Positions 10,431 to 22,091 are shown, counted from the stretch's first letter. The stretch: 64,000 nucleotides of DNA from Limnephilus marmoratus (GCA_917880885.1 OU862920.1:43869019-43933018); one strand, 5' to 3'. The notes: a model not told the origin generated them from the sequence alone. Numbers and translations: made by a program.

Positions 10431-10619
10431 TCATGTTCAAAGAAATACGTTGTTTCTCCATGAATCACCTTCCTAGCTAGCTTTATAAATTATAGCCTAT
10501 ATGTTATTCTGATGTACGTGCTGTATTATTGTAAAGTTTCATTAAAATCCATTCAGTACTTTTTGGGTGAAAGAGTAACAAACATACATACATCCATTTA
10601 AACTTTCGCATTTATAATG

Positions 10620-11271
10620 TTATATATCATATATCTGCGTTATGCAGATGATACAGTACTTCTAACAAGTAACATTGAGGATTTACAGCTTTTGCTGAAT
10701 CAAAAATGCTAGAGAAGGTACAGAGTATTGTATACTTGGGCTGTAACATAAATGATAGATGGGATCCTTCAGTTGAAATCAAATTCCGCATTGAGCAAGC
10801 TCGTGCACTTTATCCGCATGAAAAAAATGTTCTGCTGTCATTATCTCAACCTTGGATTACGAATGCGAATGGTCAGATGCTAAGTGTTTTCGATATTATT
10901 TTATGGAATGGAAGCATGGACTTGAGGCATTCGAGATGTGGATCTACAGAAGAATACTTAAAATAAGCTGGATGGACAGGGTTACAAATGAAGTTGTTAT
11001 GGTTCGGATGAATAAAAAAAAGGAACTAATTAAAACTATAAAAATCCGAAAACTTCAATATCTTAGACATGTGATGAGACATCCAGAGAAGTATGAGATT
11101 CTGCATCTCATAATGCAGGGAAAGATTGCCGGAAGACGGGGCCTGAAAAACCTGAGACAGTGGTTTGGCCAGTCTACCGTGGAGCTGTTCCGGGCCGCAG
11201 TAAACAAAGTCCGCACAGCCAACATGAGCCAACATCCTTTGAACAGACAGGGCAGAATTTTTATTTGTTAG
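10620..11271 (+). pseudogene. RTE-type LINE remnant with YADD box
   Basis: 10636-10690 encodes LRYADDTVLLTSNIEDLQLL, the catalytic YADD region. This is followed after a deletion by YLGCNIND and, in another frame, by GLEAFEMWIYRRILKISWMD (10922 onward) and the rest of the C-terminus to the stop at 11271. At least one frameshift lies near 10850-10925. It is a separate, more decayed copy than the one just upstream. Confidence 0.65.
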
Positions 11272-12239
11272 TAAGAAGACATCGATCGTCCAGTTGATTA
11301 GTCTGACATCTAAGTTTTGAGATAATGAGAAAAGCAATATTCGAATGCACACCATAAATCTAATATTATTTACACATGTTTGTGTTTTACATATTATATA
11401 CGCTATAAAAAAAACACCCGGGTTATCACGGTCGGGTACATTAGTACTTTTGAAAAATCCTACTGGTGACCAAACACATCAACGTTTTTTAAAATTCATT
11501 ACAAGTTTTTCTGCATTATAATTGATTTGGTGGTGTTTATTAGTAATCTAAGTATTGTACCAGATAGACTTTTACATATAACTGCATACTCAACTAAAAT
11601 TTCGATTTTTTGGAGATATCTGACTTATCAACTGAACAATCGATATATTTATCAAAAGACAGGGGAACTATATCGCCACCTGGTTGGGCACCATCGTGAG
11701 AGGGGTTGGGCCTTAAGGGAAAACTTAAATGAATTCATAATCGGCTCTTAGGTAGTGCTAATTTAAATATTTTAGGGAAAAACACTATTTGTAAGTTAGG
11801 CTTTAAAATATTAATTAGATAAACATTAAGACGATTTATTTGTTTGCACCCGTACATGTGTAACATTAATATGAATAAATAGTTGTGTGCGTATGCAAAC
11901 CCAATTCTTCCAAGAAAGTCATACAGAAACAATATTGTATCGGTGATTCAATCCAATATTGTATTTGAATGCCTTTTCTCAAAAGAATTTAATTTGTATA
12001 CGGACAAAACTCTTTACTCATATTCGTGTTGCGTATTGTCGGGCGCAAAACAAATAATAATTAATCTTAATATTTTAAAGCGTAACGCGTAAAAGATAAT
12101 GATTTTTTCTAAAATAATTAAATTGGCGCCATCAGGAACAAGTGAGTACGGTAACGGTTATATAATCTATGTATTTTGTACACATGAATTAAATATATAG
12201 ATTATATCAGATTGAAATTTTATCTCCAGGATTTTCTTG
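11272..12239. other. Intron sequence, nothing recognised
   Basis: AT-rich. Small reading frames here show no family motif and no dispersed-repeat similarity within the window. Confidence 0.4.
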
Positions 12240-12695
12240 CATAATATAGGGTGGGCCATAAACATTTGCACTTTTGTAATCGTGCCAGCCGGGAGGACAG
12301 CGGGTTCACTTATGCATGGCTCCTCGCTTCTTGGAAATTTAGTCACAATGGATAGCTTTACGGGAGAGCAACGCGCTATCTGGGTAAAACATTTTGACAA
12401 AAACGATGATTTTGTTCTTTTCTTTTCAACGATGATTCTATTTTGGTTTTATAAAACAATGATGCACGCCGCCCATTTCGTTCACATCACCAATTAAAGA
12501 GTATTAATCAGTGCCCCAGTGTTATTTTAATTAAATCGTGGTTTAAAAATTTAGAAGAAAACGGCAGGAAAACAAACAGGGCGGCCAAGGAGCAAAAGAA
12601 ATTGGTTAAAGAAAATTTCCCTAACAAACTGATCTGGCGCAGAGGAGATAGAGGAGATCTAACCCCAGCTGATTTTTTTTTGGGATATATTTTTG
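12240..12695 (+). pseudogene. Mariner-like transposase remnant (N- and C-termini joined by deletion)
   Basis: The left end has TAGGGTGGGCCATA, a plausible mariner terminus. 12350-12416 encodes MDSFTGEQRAIWVKHF, the usual start of this transposase group. 12560-12695 encodes pieces resembling the C-terminal catalytic region (NKLIWRRGDRGDLTPADFFL, cf. the family motif around the last catalytic Asp). The middle of the gene is absent and the frame is broken. Confidence 0.5.
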
Positions 12696-13073
12696 TATGC
12701 ATATATTTTATCTTACAGTTCGAGTCAACGTAAATAAACCGTCGACTATACTTCAATTAAAGGATTACTATACCGTCGACTATACTTCAATTCATCCATC
12801 AAGAAATGGTCAACATACCCCGAGAATTGTGTCGAAAAGTTTTCGAAAATTTAAGGGCCTGATTTAGATGGCGGCCATTTTGACGAAATGATTTTCCAAG
12901 ATATTTTTGTTCTTATCAATAATCTTTTATTTAAATACAATCTGTATTTTTTCGTGAGCTCAGAAATATGACAATTATTTTGATTTTATTGTGAAGCGGA
13001 AGTACTCTGACCTTCTGACAGAATATGCCAGAGGCCTGAGGGGAAGTTGTTTGTCGTATTCAACTTCGGTACA
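12696..13073. other. Spacer with a short direct repeat
   Basis: CCGTCGACTATACTTCAATT occurs twice (about 12739 and 12773). No gene is seen. Confidence 0.5.
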
Positions 13074-13373
13074 TCTTTACATAGCATAAAATGAAGTCAC
13101 TCCCGCTGTCTGCGCGCTTAGATCTTTTAAACTACCCAACAGATTTTCATGCGGTTATTACCAATAGATGGAGTGATTCATGAGACAGGTTTTTAGGTAT
13201 ATAATTTGTCAAGGTTTTATGTAAATTGGTTGAGATATATAAATAAAGGGAGCGGGCTGGAAAGCGGGCAGCGGGGTGGATTTGATTTAACAGACGGCAT
13301 TGATTATGAAGGTTGGGTAATGGCGTGGCGTTGTGTTCCGTTAGCCACAGCAACGTTAGTCCGGGTCTGTTGG
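13074..13373 (+). mobile_element. Non-autonomous Helitron-like element (family D)
   Basis: Begins A|TCTTTACATAGCATAAAATG, followed by the AAACTACCCAACAGATTTTC block typical of insect Helitron-like repeats. It ends CCGGGTCTGTTGG|T, a degenerate CTRR. The purine-rich core (AGCGGGCAGCGGGG) and the GTTAGCCACAGCAACG block are shared with 24610-25130 and 52590-52775. Confidence 0.55.
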
Positions 13374-13805
13374 TACAGAAAAAGTGTAATGAATAAAATG
13401 AAGAAAGAATGTGTGATAAGACAGAGTTGCTTGTCGGTTTATTCTATCTGCCTACCCGCTTACGTGATTCTTTACTAACCAACAAGTGAACAACCATCAC
13501 GAAGTAACTTGTAATTATGATTTCTGGAGAATGAATATCACGTAGAACTAATCAAGATGCAACATGACGTTCTATATATCTTTACTAAATTAATCTTTTC
13601 ATTAATTTGTCTCAATTGGTTCAGATTAGTGGACGGAATTAGATGGCGATCCTCATGTGCTAAATGTATTAATTAATACTGTGTATTAATAATATACCGC
13701 AATCATAAAGTAGGTAGCGCGAGGGCAATATTTCATTCACGGGCTTTTCAGTCAGACACGAGGAGAATTAATATTATATTGAATGATTCATATTATATTC
13801 ACTTA

Positions 13806-13990
13806 ATGAAGACAACATTAGCGACTCTCAATCGAAAAATTAAATTGTCTTCATTAATAGGGTTCATTTCAGATGTGACCCATCTTTTCTGATTTTTCTT
13901 TTTCACATTTTCGATTGAGAGTGGCTAATATTGTCTTCATTTAAACAAATATTACAATTTGAGGTTTTACTCATTAAATAAAAATAAAAA
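13806..13990. mobile_element. Foldback element (family F), copy without tRNA core
   Basis: AATGAAGACAACATTAGCGA with CTCAATCGAAAAAT on the left mirrors TTTCGATTGAGAGTGGCTAA with TATTGTCTTCATTTAA on the right. The outer right end TTGAGGTTTTACTCATTAAA is the family's terminal block. Confidence 0.5.
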
Positions 13991-13995
13991 TAAAC

Positions 13996-14331
13996 ATATT
14001 ATATTCATTCGACTTGTTCGAGTCATTTCTGCAGCACTGATGCCAAGGTGGAACTCGTACTCGTAAATAACGCGATATTTCAAGTTTTCCATTTTGTAAA
14101 CTAAGTGACGCAAAGAAAAAAAACAATTAAGGAAAAAACAAATGAATGATAATTTTCGAAACACAAATACATAAAATCAAATTTATACAGCTATTTACAC
14201 GAGTAAATAGCTGTATAAATTTGAATTTGGAATTCCTAACCAAAGAGAAGATATTTGAGTTCAAAGTTGCCAGTACGGCAAAACGCCAATTTCATATGTA
14301 AGGACCTAATATTATATTCATTCGACTTGTT
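13996..14331. repeat. 290-bp segment bounded by a 23-bp direct repeat
   Basis: The 23-base string ATATTATATTCATTCGACTT plus GTT occurs at 13996-14018 and identically at 14309-14331. This suggests a target duplication or a recent tandem event. The enclosed segment contains the perfect palindrome at 14177-14224. Confidence 0.6.
14177..14224. repeat. Perfect 22-bp-arm palindrome
   Basis: Arms 14177-14198 and 14203-14224 (TCAAATTTATACAGCTATTT then AC, and its exact complement) are separated by the loop ACGA. Confidence 0.9.
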
Positions 14332-15165
14332 AATATATTATGTTTGCTTGGTTTTATTATTTTACTAGTTTCTGTTTTGTTCTGTTCAGTTGTGGACAGT
14401 AATTTTCCTCTTATTTATTAGTCAAGTTAAGTGGTGGGAAAAGGGGATGTATTTTTTTTTTCAAAATCTCATGTCACGTTATTTTGTAAATTTGATATTA
14501 AAGTATTGTATGAAGAAGAGTAACGGCGTTGATTTTTTATATTAATCTGCAGTTTTATTCTAAGATTGACGAAATTTTGCACGCTTAACCTTCAAAACAA
14601 GATAACAACTATAAATTATATTTAGCCACCTAGTCGAAATTAGCTATCGGCTTGCTTGAGATGCAGCAGATTTTCGAAATCGGAAATGGAAAGTTCAAAC
14701 AAATTTTACAGATAGATGAAATTCCAAACGATTGAGTTAAAACAGGACTTCGCTTCGCTCAGTCAATTATGTTCTTTTGCAATAATATATTAAGGTGCTG
14801 GTCTCTGATGGAGAAAACTGCAATATTTCTTATTAAACAATTATTACATGTCTTTTGGCTACCCTAGAAAATTGGTATTATAGGTTTCATGAACTTTAAA
14901 ATCATATGCAGATCATCAGAATATAATTGTAAGGAATTATAGGTCCAAAGATGGACTGATGTGGGTACGAAAATTGATAGGTCATGTGGATAAAATGTCA
15001 GATAATAGAACGCTGAAAATTATAACTAAGTGAGCGCCAAAGTGGAAGCGATCCATAGACAAAGACGAGAAAGAGGTGTATGGACTACTTGAAGTAGAAT
15101 GGAAGCATCAGGAGAGGTAGGGTTCCTTTTTATACCGATGTAAGCGGAAAAAGCACAGATCTTAC
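14332..15165. other. Intron sequence with a decayed LINE tail
   Basis: 14935-15062 on the plus strand reads as a weak RTE C-terminus (LIGHVDKMSDNRTLKIITK, then APKWKRSIDKDE). The rest is AT-rich with nothing recognised. Confidence 0.35.
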
Positions 15166-15331
15166 CAGGTATTCAAAGGAAGAAGTCAGCCGGAGTTTCA
15201 TGTAGACGGGCAGGTAGAGATAACTGGTGATGGGGACGATGATGAAGAAGGCACAGCAGATCAGGTAGAACTGTGAACCATAGCTGTACATCTCCGCCGG
15301 GTTACCCAGGAGTTCTATGGCGGTGATGAAG
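15166..15331 (-). CDS. SLC5-type sodium:solute symporter, coding exon 2
   Basis: Acceptor TTTGCAG precedes 15331 and donor GTAAGA follows 15166. The exon begins with the last base of the split Ser codon and carries 55 full codons (residues 128-182), ending in phase 0. The peptide contains ELLGNPAEMYSYGSQFYLIC and the hydrophobic run FFIIVPITSYLYLPVYMKLR, which match TM2-TM3 of SLC5A5/6/8/12-like proteins, including the conserved G-x-PAE-x-Y motif of the second helix. A 21.3-kb intron separates it from exon 1 and an 11.5-kb intron from exon 3; both are packed with transposons. Confidence 0.9.
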
Positions 15332-16371
15332 CTGCAAACACATAATTGTTTTAGGAATCAAGGGAAATCATCGGGAATTCAAGACTTACCGGATATTAAC
15401 CAGATTTATCACGACTCCTTGTATTTTCAAAAAATATCTGCTATTTTCATGATTTGAATTTAATCTCCCGGTGTTGTCAAGAATTTTCAGGAATTTTCAG
15501 CTTATATAAATTTACGGTGCTTTTGAGTTCATTTTCAAAGGCACCTTCTAGCAAACTTACGTCAATCCACGCCAAGACAAATAATTGTCCTCTTATTTTT
15601 TCAAGATTTACCAGATTTATTCTTATATTAATATTTTTATGTTTAATTTCATTTATAAAAATTCCTTTAAAATTTTTACTCGTGTAGTTACGAGTATGTA
15701 AATAAAGTAGAAATGATGTTGACACAATTATGTAGTAGGACTTTATGAAAAGAGCTGATTTGCGGTGGTTTTCCTTCTAGACCCCCCCCCCCTCACTTCT
15801 ATCTTTGTACTCAGGTTTTTGCTGAGAGTATTTTTACAAGTGATTACACATTTTGTGTTTTTCTTTTAATAAATAATCCTCGATAATCTACCGAAGAAGC
15901 ATGTCAGCTGGAACCATTGTAATTCTAAATATTATTATAACGACAAATCAAAATAAAAAATCTCCTTCAAAATTTAGGCATAATTAGATTTGTCAAGAAT
16001 TTATATATAAAAGTGCAAAAATCAGTCATTTTAAATACATGTAGGATTACAAAATACTTTTTAAATATTTATATTGAGGGATCAGTAGGATTGATAGGTC
16101 AAATTAGGAATTCCACAGAGCCGAACCCACTGATATGAAAATATCTGGAGTCGGTGAATTATTTTCCCATTTGGTCTCTGGTAGGTTGACATTTTGTTCT
16201 TGAATTGTTTTGTGTTTATAATACTTATATAGTGCAATTGCATAGCGTGGTTGACTAGATGATCATTTGGGGAAGTGTGTGAAAGGGTTTAGTTTTTCCT
16301 GTCTGGAAAATTTAACCCGGAAATTTAAATCTGGTGCGTAAAATAAATTAAGAAAATGGAAGTAAAAAAAA
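15332..16371. other. Start of intron 1; nothing recognised
   Basis: AT-rich, with a 13-base C run at about 15781. No repeats shared with the rest of the window. Confidence 0.4.
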
Positions 16372-16575
16372 TACAGAGTCTGCAATTCACATGCGGTAGA
16401 AGTGAAGCCTTCAAAAAACTAAAGTAGGTAAGGTGGGAAGGCTACGAAGCACCGCACAAAGAGGTGACGGATAAGTATATCTCATACTCTCGCAGGCTAA
16501 ATCCTATAGATGTATATTTTTGCCTTTTTTTAGTGTCGCTATTTTTCGTTTCGTCGAGTTTCAAATCACAACGTA
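16372..16575 (-). mobile_element. Family B MITE, truncated copy
   Basis: Runs from CAATTCACATGCGGTAGAAG to TTTCGTCGAGTTTCAAATCA; the GAAGTTTTCACTTC end is lost. Confidence 0.6.
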
Positions 16576-17183
16576 ACACCCATTACACTAAAAAATGCAT
16601 CTTGAATAAGATATCAAAATTACAAATCCATCATTATTATTACGTCTGAAAATACCAAATTACCATAAATTGTCTTATATTTAGTATTTACGAGTAGGTA
16701 TATAATATAATCACAGCTCTTTATCATTAAGTAGGTAAATGTCTAGGCTAGGCGATTAGTGACGGTCCAGAAAGCGTTCTGAGTCACACTTTAACACTTT
16801 ATAGGTAGGCTATTCATTATGTTTTGTCAATAACGGCAAACAACTTGTTGACAAACAATCCGAATCTGGTATGAACCACAAGCCACCGGGTTGGGAATTT
16901 CTCGAATGAGCCGGTTAAAAATTGAATAAACCTTTGAGTCACATTTTTCCCTTTGGAGTAACCGAGCAGGCAACAGGTTTCTCGATATCTAGACACCGGG
17001 TAAGTACTGTTCCTGGTCAACAAATGAGTGAAGTTTAAAGTTTTATGTAAGTATATTTTATTTTATTGTGCTGCATTGTTATTTGAGTTCCATCAACCAC
17101 CGTATAGTCGGATAAAGGCATCGATACTTGGTCGACGGACAAATGTGATTAAATTGCGGTTATGATTCTGACTACCATGTAAC
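16576..17183. other. Intron sequence, nothing recognised
   Basis: AT-rich; no repeat family or reading frame supported. Confidence 0.4.
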
Positions 17184-18033
17184 TAGAGATTCCACAAATA
17201 TTCGTATGCTATTGGGTATTCGGCCTATTCGGCTACTTTTTAACTATTCGGTATTCGGCCGAATATTGCAAACTATTCTGCCAAACACCGAATACTAAAT
17301 CATGAAAAAAAACGCCCATTATTACTCAAAAAAAATTATTTTTACAAAAAATCAGCATATTATACACTTAAAATCTATCGGTGAATGAAAAAAAAATCAG
17401 CATTTGTTGATAGCAAACGATTGCGCTTTTCATAATAAATTATACGTGATTCCAAAAAAAGCCGCTTACAAATTCTGCTAGGCTTGTTGCCGACCACCAC
17501 TTGTAAGGGAACGTACCCATACTACGTGACCAACTTTTTGCAATTTTTAACCCCCCCCCCCCCCCCCCCCGGTGACCAAAATCCTAAGCAACCCGCCGCT
17601 CATTTGTATGGAGCGTGACATTTTGAAGACCCCCCCCCCCCCCCCCCTAAACATGTCACGTAGTATGGGTACGTTCCCTAAGGGTCTGCTATCCGATCTA
17701 GGCGAACAGTTTTCATGTATTTTTAAGATATACACTACATACTAAAAGTTTCAATGTATTTTTTAAGATATACACACTATATGTAACACAATTTGATGGA
17801 ACAATCTGAACAATCAAAAAATAATGCGTTTTGTGGCATGACCTACTCGCAAATGAAATAAATACGCTCACGACGTAGTTACCTCACGCATTTCAATGAT
17901 GCAGATCGGAACCTGTGACCCGCGTAATGTACTAAGTGTCACCGAATATTCGGCCGCCGAATATTCGTCGCTTCGGCCGAGAGCCTAGCCAAATATTCGG
18001 TATTCGGCAAAATCACTATTCGTGGCATCTCTA
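17184..18033. mobile_element. Non-autonomous hAT element with perfect 8-bp TSD
   Basis: Ends TAGAGATTCCACAAATATTC and (reverse complement) TAGAGATGCCACGAATAGTG are flanked by identical CATGTAAC at 17176-17183 and 18034-18041. Subterminal GAATATTCGGC repeats are abundant. A separate MITE (17507-17678) is inserted inside. No transposase coding remains. Confidence 0.85.
17507..17678. mobile_element. PIF/Harbinger-like MITE nested in the hAT element
   Basis: Terminal repeats GGGAACGTACCCATACTACG on both sides (inverted), with TAA flanking at 17504-17506 and 17679-17681, matching the 3-bp TWA target of PIF/Harbinger elements. Two long C runs (about 20 and 18 bases) lie just inside the arms. Confidence 0.7.
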
Positions 18034-18041
18034 CATGTAAC

Positions 18042-18369
18042 CACGGTTCAAATCACTGTTTTTATAAAATATGCCTTTCAGTTTGATGCTTAATTTTTTG
18101 GCTTGAAGAAAAACTAGCAGCTTTTTACGTATTACATATATTTTGCGTTCGGTTAAAGATGGTTAATTTTTAGGTGAATACTGCAAAACAGAGTCATTGG
18201 GACCATGGCAAATCGGCAGTCCCATTTAGGGTTGTAGGTTAAAGGGGGGGGCGTAAGAGTGTGAGGAAATATGGACAGTAACCATTTAGGTCAGGTCCTT
18301 AAACACGACTAGATTCATAGAAAAAAGAATAACACTAAAAGTGCATCGATAAACATATTAACGATAAAA
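18042..18369. other. Intron sequence, nothing recognised
   Basis: Short unassigned stretch with a GGGGGGG run near 18245. Confidence 0.4.
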
Positions 18370-18597
18370 GATGCTCAGAAGAATTAGCGTCATTGATCCC
18401 CTCGGCATCCCACGGTGCATAGTTGGGTAATAGGCCAAACCCTCGTCCAACATATATATATATACGGTTGACATTTGTCACATGAGAACGGGTCGCTTCT
18501 AGTTCTACTAGTTCTCGAGTTCTTTGGTTCAAGAGATCGGACCCTGTGTCTTCTCCCTCCTAAAACATGTGTCTTTTCAAAACGACCCTCCACACAG
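18370..18597 (+). pseudogene. Jockey/CR1-like LINE 3' fragment
   Basis: Plus-strand counterpart of the C-terminal end of the LINE at 53.6-55.9 kb. It shares CACATGAGAACGGGTCGCTTC, the histidine-rich TVDICHMRTGR coding block and the ACCCTCCACACAGCATC end. It has deletions, a (TA)n insertion near 18451, and a frame that is not maintained. Confidence 0.6.
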
Positions 18598-18612
18598 CAT
18601 CTTCAAAGTTGT

Positions 18613-19025
18613 TATTTTTTTTTACAGTGAATACCGCACAAGAATCTCAACTGCTCCCGTCTGGAGCCAGTGAGACTATGGCATCCCCAATTGGGGTATG
18701 TTGTGAGGCTGAAGGTAGCGGGGAGGGGAAGGAGGTGGGGAAGAGGAAGGTTGGGAAGTACCTGGCTATTCAGATCTGGTCACTAAACACGGCTAAAGCC
18801 ATTTTCAAGCAACGTTTCCATTCTGAATGGTGGTCTTACACCAGGGCGATACTGATAGTATCTTCCACTCTGGAACATGCCGCAAATATACTATATATTA
18901 TTTTAAATGAATTAATTGTGAAATAACACAAATTAATCAAATAAAATTTATTTGCGCATGCCGGGTTCGAACCCGCGACCTCCGGAATGTGAGTCAAGAG
19001 TCTTAGCCACTGGACTACGGAGGTC
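18613..19025 (-). mobile_element. tRNA-derived SINE (family S)
   Basis: On the minus strand the head has an A box (TAGTCCAGTGG) and B box (GGTTCGAACCC), then a ~300-bp body (AATGGCTTTAGCCGTGTTTA, AGTCTCACTGGCTCCAGACG) ending TATTCACTGTAAAAAAAA. Copies also lie at 28122, 28892, 30660 and 34877. Confidence 0.8.
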
Positions 19026-19078
19026 TGTTATTGGCCCTGATATTGGCCCTGATGGAAAATATTTTCCTCGGGGACTCA

Positions 19079-19317
19079 TGCGTGCAGTTCACACGCGGTA
19101 GAAGTGAAACCTTCAGAAAACTAAACTTCGAGAGAATGAGACGAATCATATCAGGAATAGGGTTTATTTATTATAATGCTGTTACCAAGTTTAAAAATTA
19201 GTTTTCATTTTATTCTACGAAGCACCACACAAAGAGGACACCGATTAGTCTATCTCATTCTCTCGTAGGCTAAATCCTATAAATGTGTGTGTTGTCTCTT
19301 TTTAGTAATCGTTCACT
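19079..19317 (-). mobile_element. Family B MITE, rearranged copy
   Basis: Both ends of the family are present (GTTCACACGCGGTAGAAGTG at the left, GTAATCGTTCACTTC at the right), but about 80 unrelated bases separate the two parts. Confidence 0.5.
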
Positions 19318-19325
19318 TCAAAAAA

Positions 19326-19791
19326 ATTGATTTCCTTTTTATTTATTATTCAAAACATTTAATAATCAGTATTGAGGTTTTATACCAGTTTATTCAAAGA
19401 AAAGAAGTGAAACAAGCGTAAAATATGCGTTTAAATCATTTTTTATATATTTAAAAAACCGATTTACGAGTGCATGGTCTTTTTGCACTACACGCCCGGC
19501 GTGATGCATGCTAATTATTGGCTTGAAGATTTTACCCTAAAATTCGTTGAAGCAATTTGCTACATAAAAGTTCTGGTAATTTGAAGAGTTAAATGACCGC
19601 GTAATACAAATTTCTCATGTTTTCGTTCTTGCTTATGCATTTTAAAAAATACGCATTTTCAATATAGTAGAAATCCGTTTTCTGAATCGGCGAACTCTTT
19701 TCGAATTTTTCTCAGATTTTTTCTTTCACAAACTTGGTACCTTCGATTTGGTCTCCCACAGTGACAGAAACTCTCAGTACCTTTTTGAAAT
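19326..19791. other. Intron sequence, nothing recognised
   Basis: AT-rich; no supported feature. Confidence 0.4.
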
Positions 19792-19960
19792 GAAACTTTT
19801 TTAGCACCGCTGTGACTTGCACCTGCACCTGCGACGCATCGACTGCGCTCTTTTAAAGGCTCTTTGGTAGAGATTTGAAACGGAAATGACTCAAAATCCG
19901 CTTTGATTGTATCGTATTAGTTGAGATTGTTTTGGTAAAGTTTCGCTTCTACCGCTATAG
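19792..19960 (+). mobile_element. Family B' MITE
   Basis: Same ends and core as 7108-7330 (TTTTTAGCACCGCTGTGAC, then TTGAGATTGTTTTGGTAAAG and TTTCGCTTCTACCGC). Confidence 0.45.
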
Positions 19961-20066
19961 GTTAGGACATTGGGATGTGAGACTATAGGTAGTGGGGAGT
20001 CGAAGGAGATGGGGAAGAGAAAGGTGGCTATTCAGATCTTGTCACCAAACACGACCAAAGTCATTT

Positions 20067-20735
20067 TTTTTACATTAACACCACACAGGAGGCCTTGAGG
20101 AAAATAATTTCCCTCAGTGCCTATGTAATCTGGGATGCTGTGTAGAGTCTTTTTAAGGAGAGGAAGGAATGAACATAGGTCTCGAAGAGACCAATGTTGT
20201 AGGAAGGAGGAAACACAGAGGCCGGCAAATCATTCCACAGCCGAGCTGTTGAACACAAGAACAAGTCGAAGAAGCGACCCGTTCTCATGTGACAAATGTC
20301 AACCGTGTACAAATGTTGGGCACGCGTTTGGCGTGTTTCCCGACTATGCACCGGTGCTGAAGGGATCAATGACGCTAATTCCTCGGAGCATCTTCCATTG
20401 TAACACCGGTAGAACAAGGATAGCATTCCCACCCGACGACTATGCTCCAAGGATTGCAATCCGTCTGTTAAGATGGGAGAATCTATCAAACGGATAGCCC
20501 GTTTCTACACAGAGTCGAGGGTATTTTTCAGGTATTTTGGAGCTCCTGACCAGAGGTGGCTGCCAAATTCAACCGTGGGGCGATTTGTACAGTTTTCGTC
20601 GTTGTGTACTATCTGCAGTATCTGCGGACCCTGTACAGTACGCCACGTTTTTGAGAGGCTAACTTTACTCTGGCTTCAATGGAGCCCCCATACCTGAGTG
20701 GGGCACTTAAAGTTACACCAAGCATATCAATGGTA
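20067..20735 (-). pseudogene. 5'-truncated Jockey/CR1-like LINE copy
   Basis: Closely related to the LINE at 53.6-55.9 kb. The frame 20489-20121 encodes IDSPILTDGLQSLEHSRRVG and RLWNDLPASVFPPSYNIGLF, the C-terminal end of ORF2. Upstream to 20735 the match continues with frameshifts. The 3' end keeps the hairpin GCCTTGAGGAAAATAATTTC and its complement. 5' truncation is the usual result of target-primed insertion. Confidence 0.75.
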
Positions 20736-20743
20736 GTTTTCAA

Positions 20744-20866
20744 GTAAAGTTTCAATTCTGAATGGTGGTCTTATACCAGGGCGATACTGAGAGTATCCTT
20801 CGCTCTGGAAAGTACCCCAAACATGCTACATATTATTTTAAATTAATAAAATTGTGAAATTACTCT
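20744..20866 (-). mobile_element. SINE family S fragment
   Basis: TTCTGAATGGTGGTCTTATA and the GGGCGATACTGAGAGTATCC block match the body of the tRNA-derived SINE; head and tail are missing. Confidence 0.55.
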
Positions 20867-20898
20867 AATATTAATAAAATACCTATTTTCTTTTTTAG

Positions 20899-21121
20899 TG
20901 AAAACTTCTTCAGCACCGTTGTAATTTGAAATTGGATGAAACAAAAAAGCGACACTAATTAGGAGTAAACACATACTTCTAGAGTCTAGAGGATTTAGCC
21001 TGCGAAATAATGAGATAGAATAATCGGTTTCCTCTTAGTGTGGTGCTTCGTAGCCTCCCCACTCTAGTCTACTTTAGTTTTCTGAAGGTTTCACTTCCAA
21101 CGCGTGAGAACTGCACACTTG
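20899..21121 (+). mobile_element. Family B MITE, near-complete copy
   Basis: From GTGAAAACTTCTTCAGCACC to GAGAACTGCACACT. It includes the core GGATTTAGCCTGCGAAATAA and GCTTCGTAGCCTCCCCACTC. A three-base spaced GAGTCTAGAG insertion is present. Confidence 0.7.
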
Positions 21122-22091
21122 TATTTTATTTTTTAGATTAGCTTAACAGAATTACATCTTTATTACAAAATTTTGGGATTACAATTACAATTTTCGTAAA
21201 AAAAATAATTTATTTGTTTTTCACTTAAATATAATTAAAGTTCAAAACTATTGTTTGTTTTTTCCACTGTTCAAGGCACTTCGGTGTTAGAGTCGTAAAG
21301 TTTCATTTGTTTAATAAAAGTTGATTTGACCACACGAGGAGAGTTGATCGATTGGTTTTGATTGGTGATCGCCGATCGCGTATTTAAACAGGGCAATACT
21401 TTATTGATCCACATAAATTTTTTCAAACGCCAAACAAACTGTCGCAAATTTGGCGTAGGCCCAACGAGGCGATATTATTATCAAAGCACTTAATTTGTTT
21501 GTGCTCTCGTCGTCATTATAATATTTTTGTGGCCCAGTTAATAAAACATACATTTTTCATTTACAAATCCGTGGTGAAATAAGCCGCAATTTGACTCTAT
21601 TAATCTTCGTGCAAAACCAAAATAAATTCCTTACAAGGGATTTGATGCATAGTTTTCATTTTGTATCTTCATAAATTGGTGGTCCTCAAAAACCCAGATT
21701 CTCTGCTCTTCAGCGTTTTGTTAAATATTTATGTCCATTATAGTTTAAAGGTTTTCAACTAATCCAAAAATCCTAATTAAAAATTTGATAAAAACCGATG
21801 GGCCGAGAATCGGTGTTTAACGGAAAGCGTGAAAATTTATTTCATTCTACTAACACAATATTTCCTGCAAAAATAATAGACAAAATTTTTAGAGGAATTC
21901 ACACGCCAAAAATGTACATGTAGGGTGCCTTATACCATCAAGCATAAAAAATCGCTTGGCAAACACTCGAATTTAGAGCAAAATGGTTTTTTTTTATTTA
22001 TTTGCAGATAATTTAATTTTTGAGAATGAAAAAAATTGTCAATAAAATAATGTATTTTATTTATCCGGTCACACATTTCTAGTGAAAAAAA
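21122..22091. other. Intron sequence, nothing recognised
   Basis: AT-rich; no reading frame or shared repeat found. Confidence 0.4.

Noticed and set aside
17551..17648. Long poly-C runs as a sign of assembly error
   Set aside because: They sit symmetrically inside the arms of a MITE with correct TAA duplications, so they are part of the element, although the exact run length may be unreliable.
18567..18926. 119-residue frame, with similar frames at 29002-29193 and 34948-35196
   Set aside because: They follow the body of SINE family S in each copy; the similarity is repeat homology and not a gene family.
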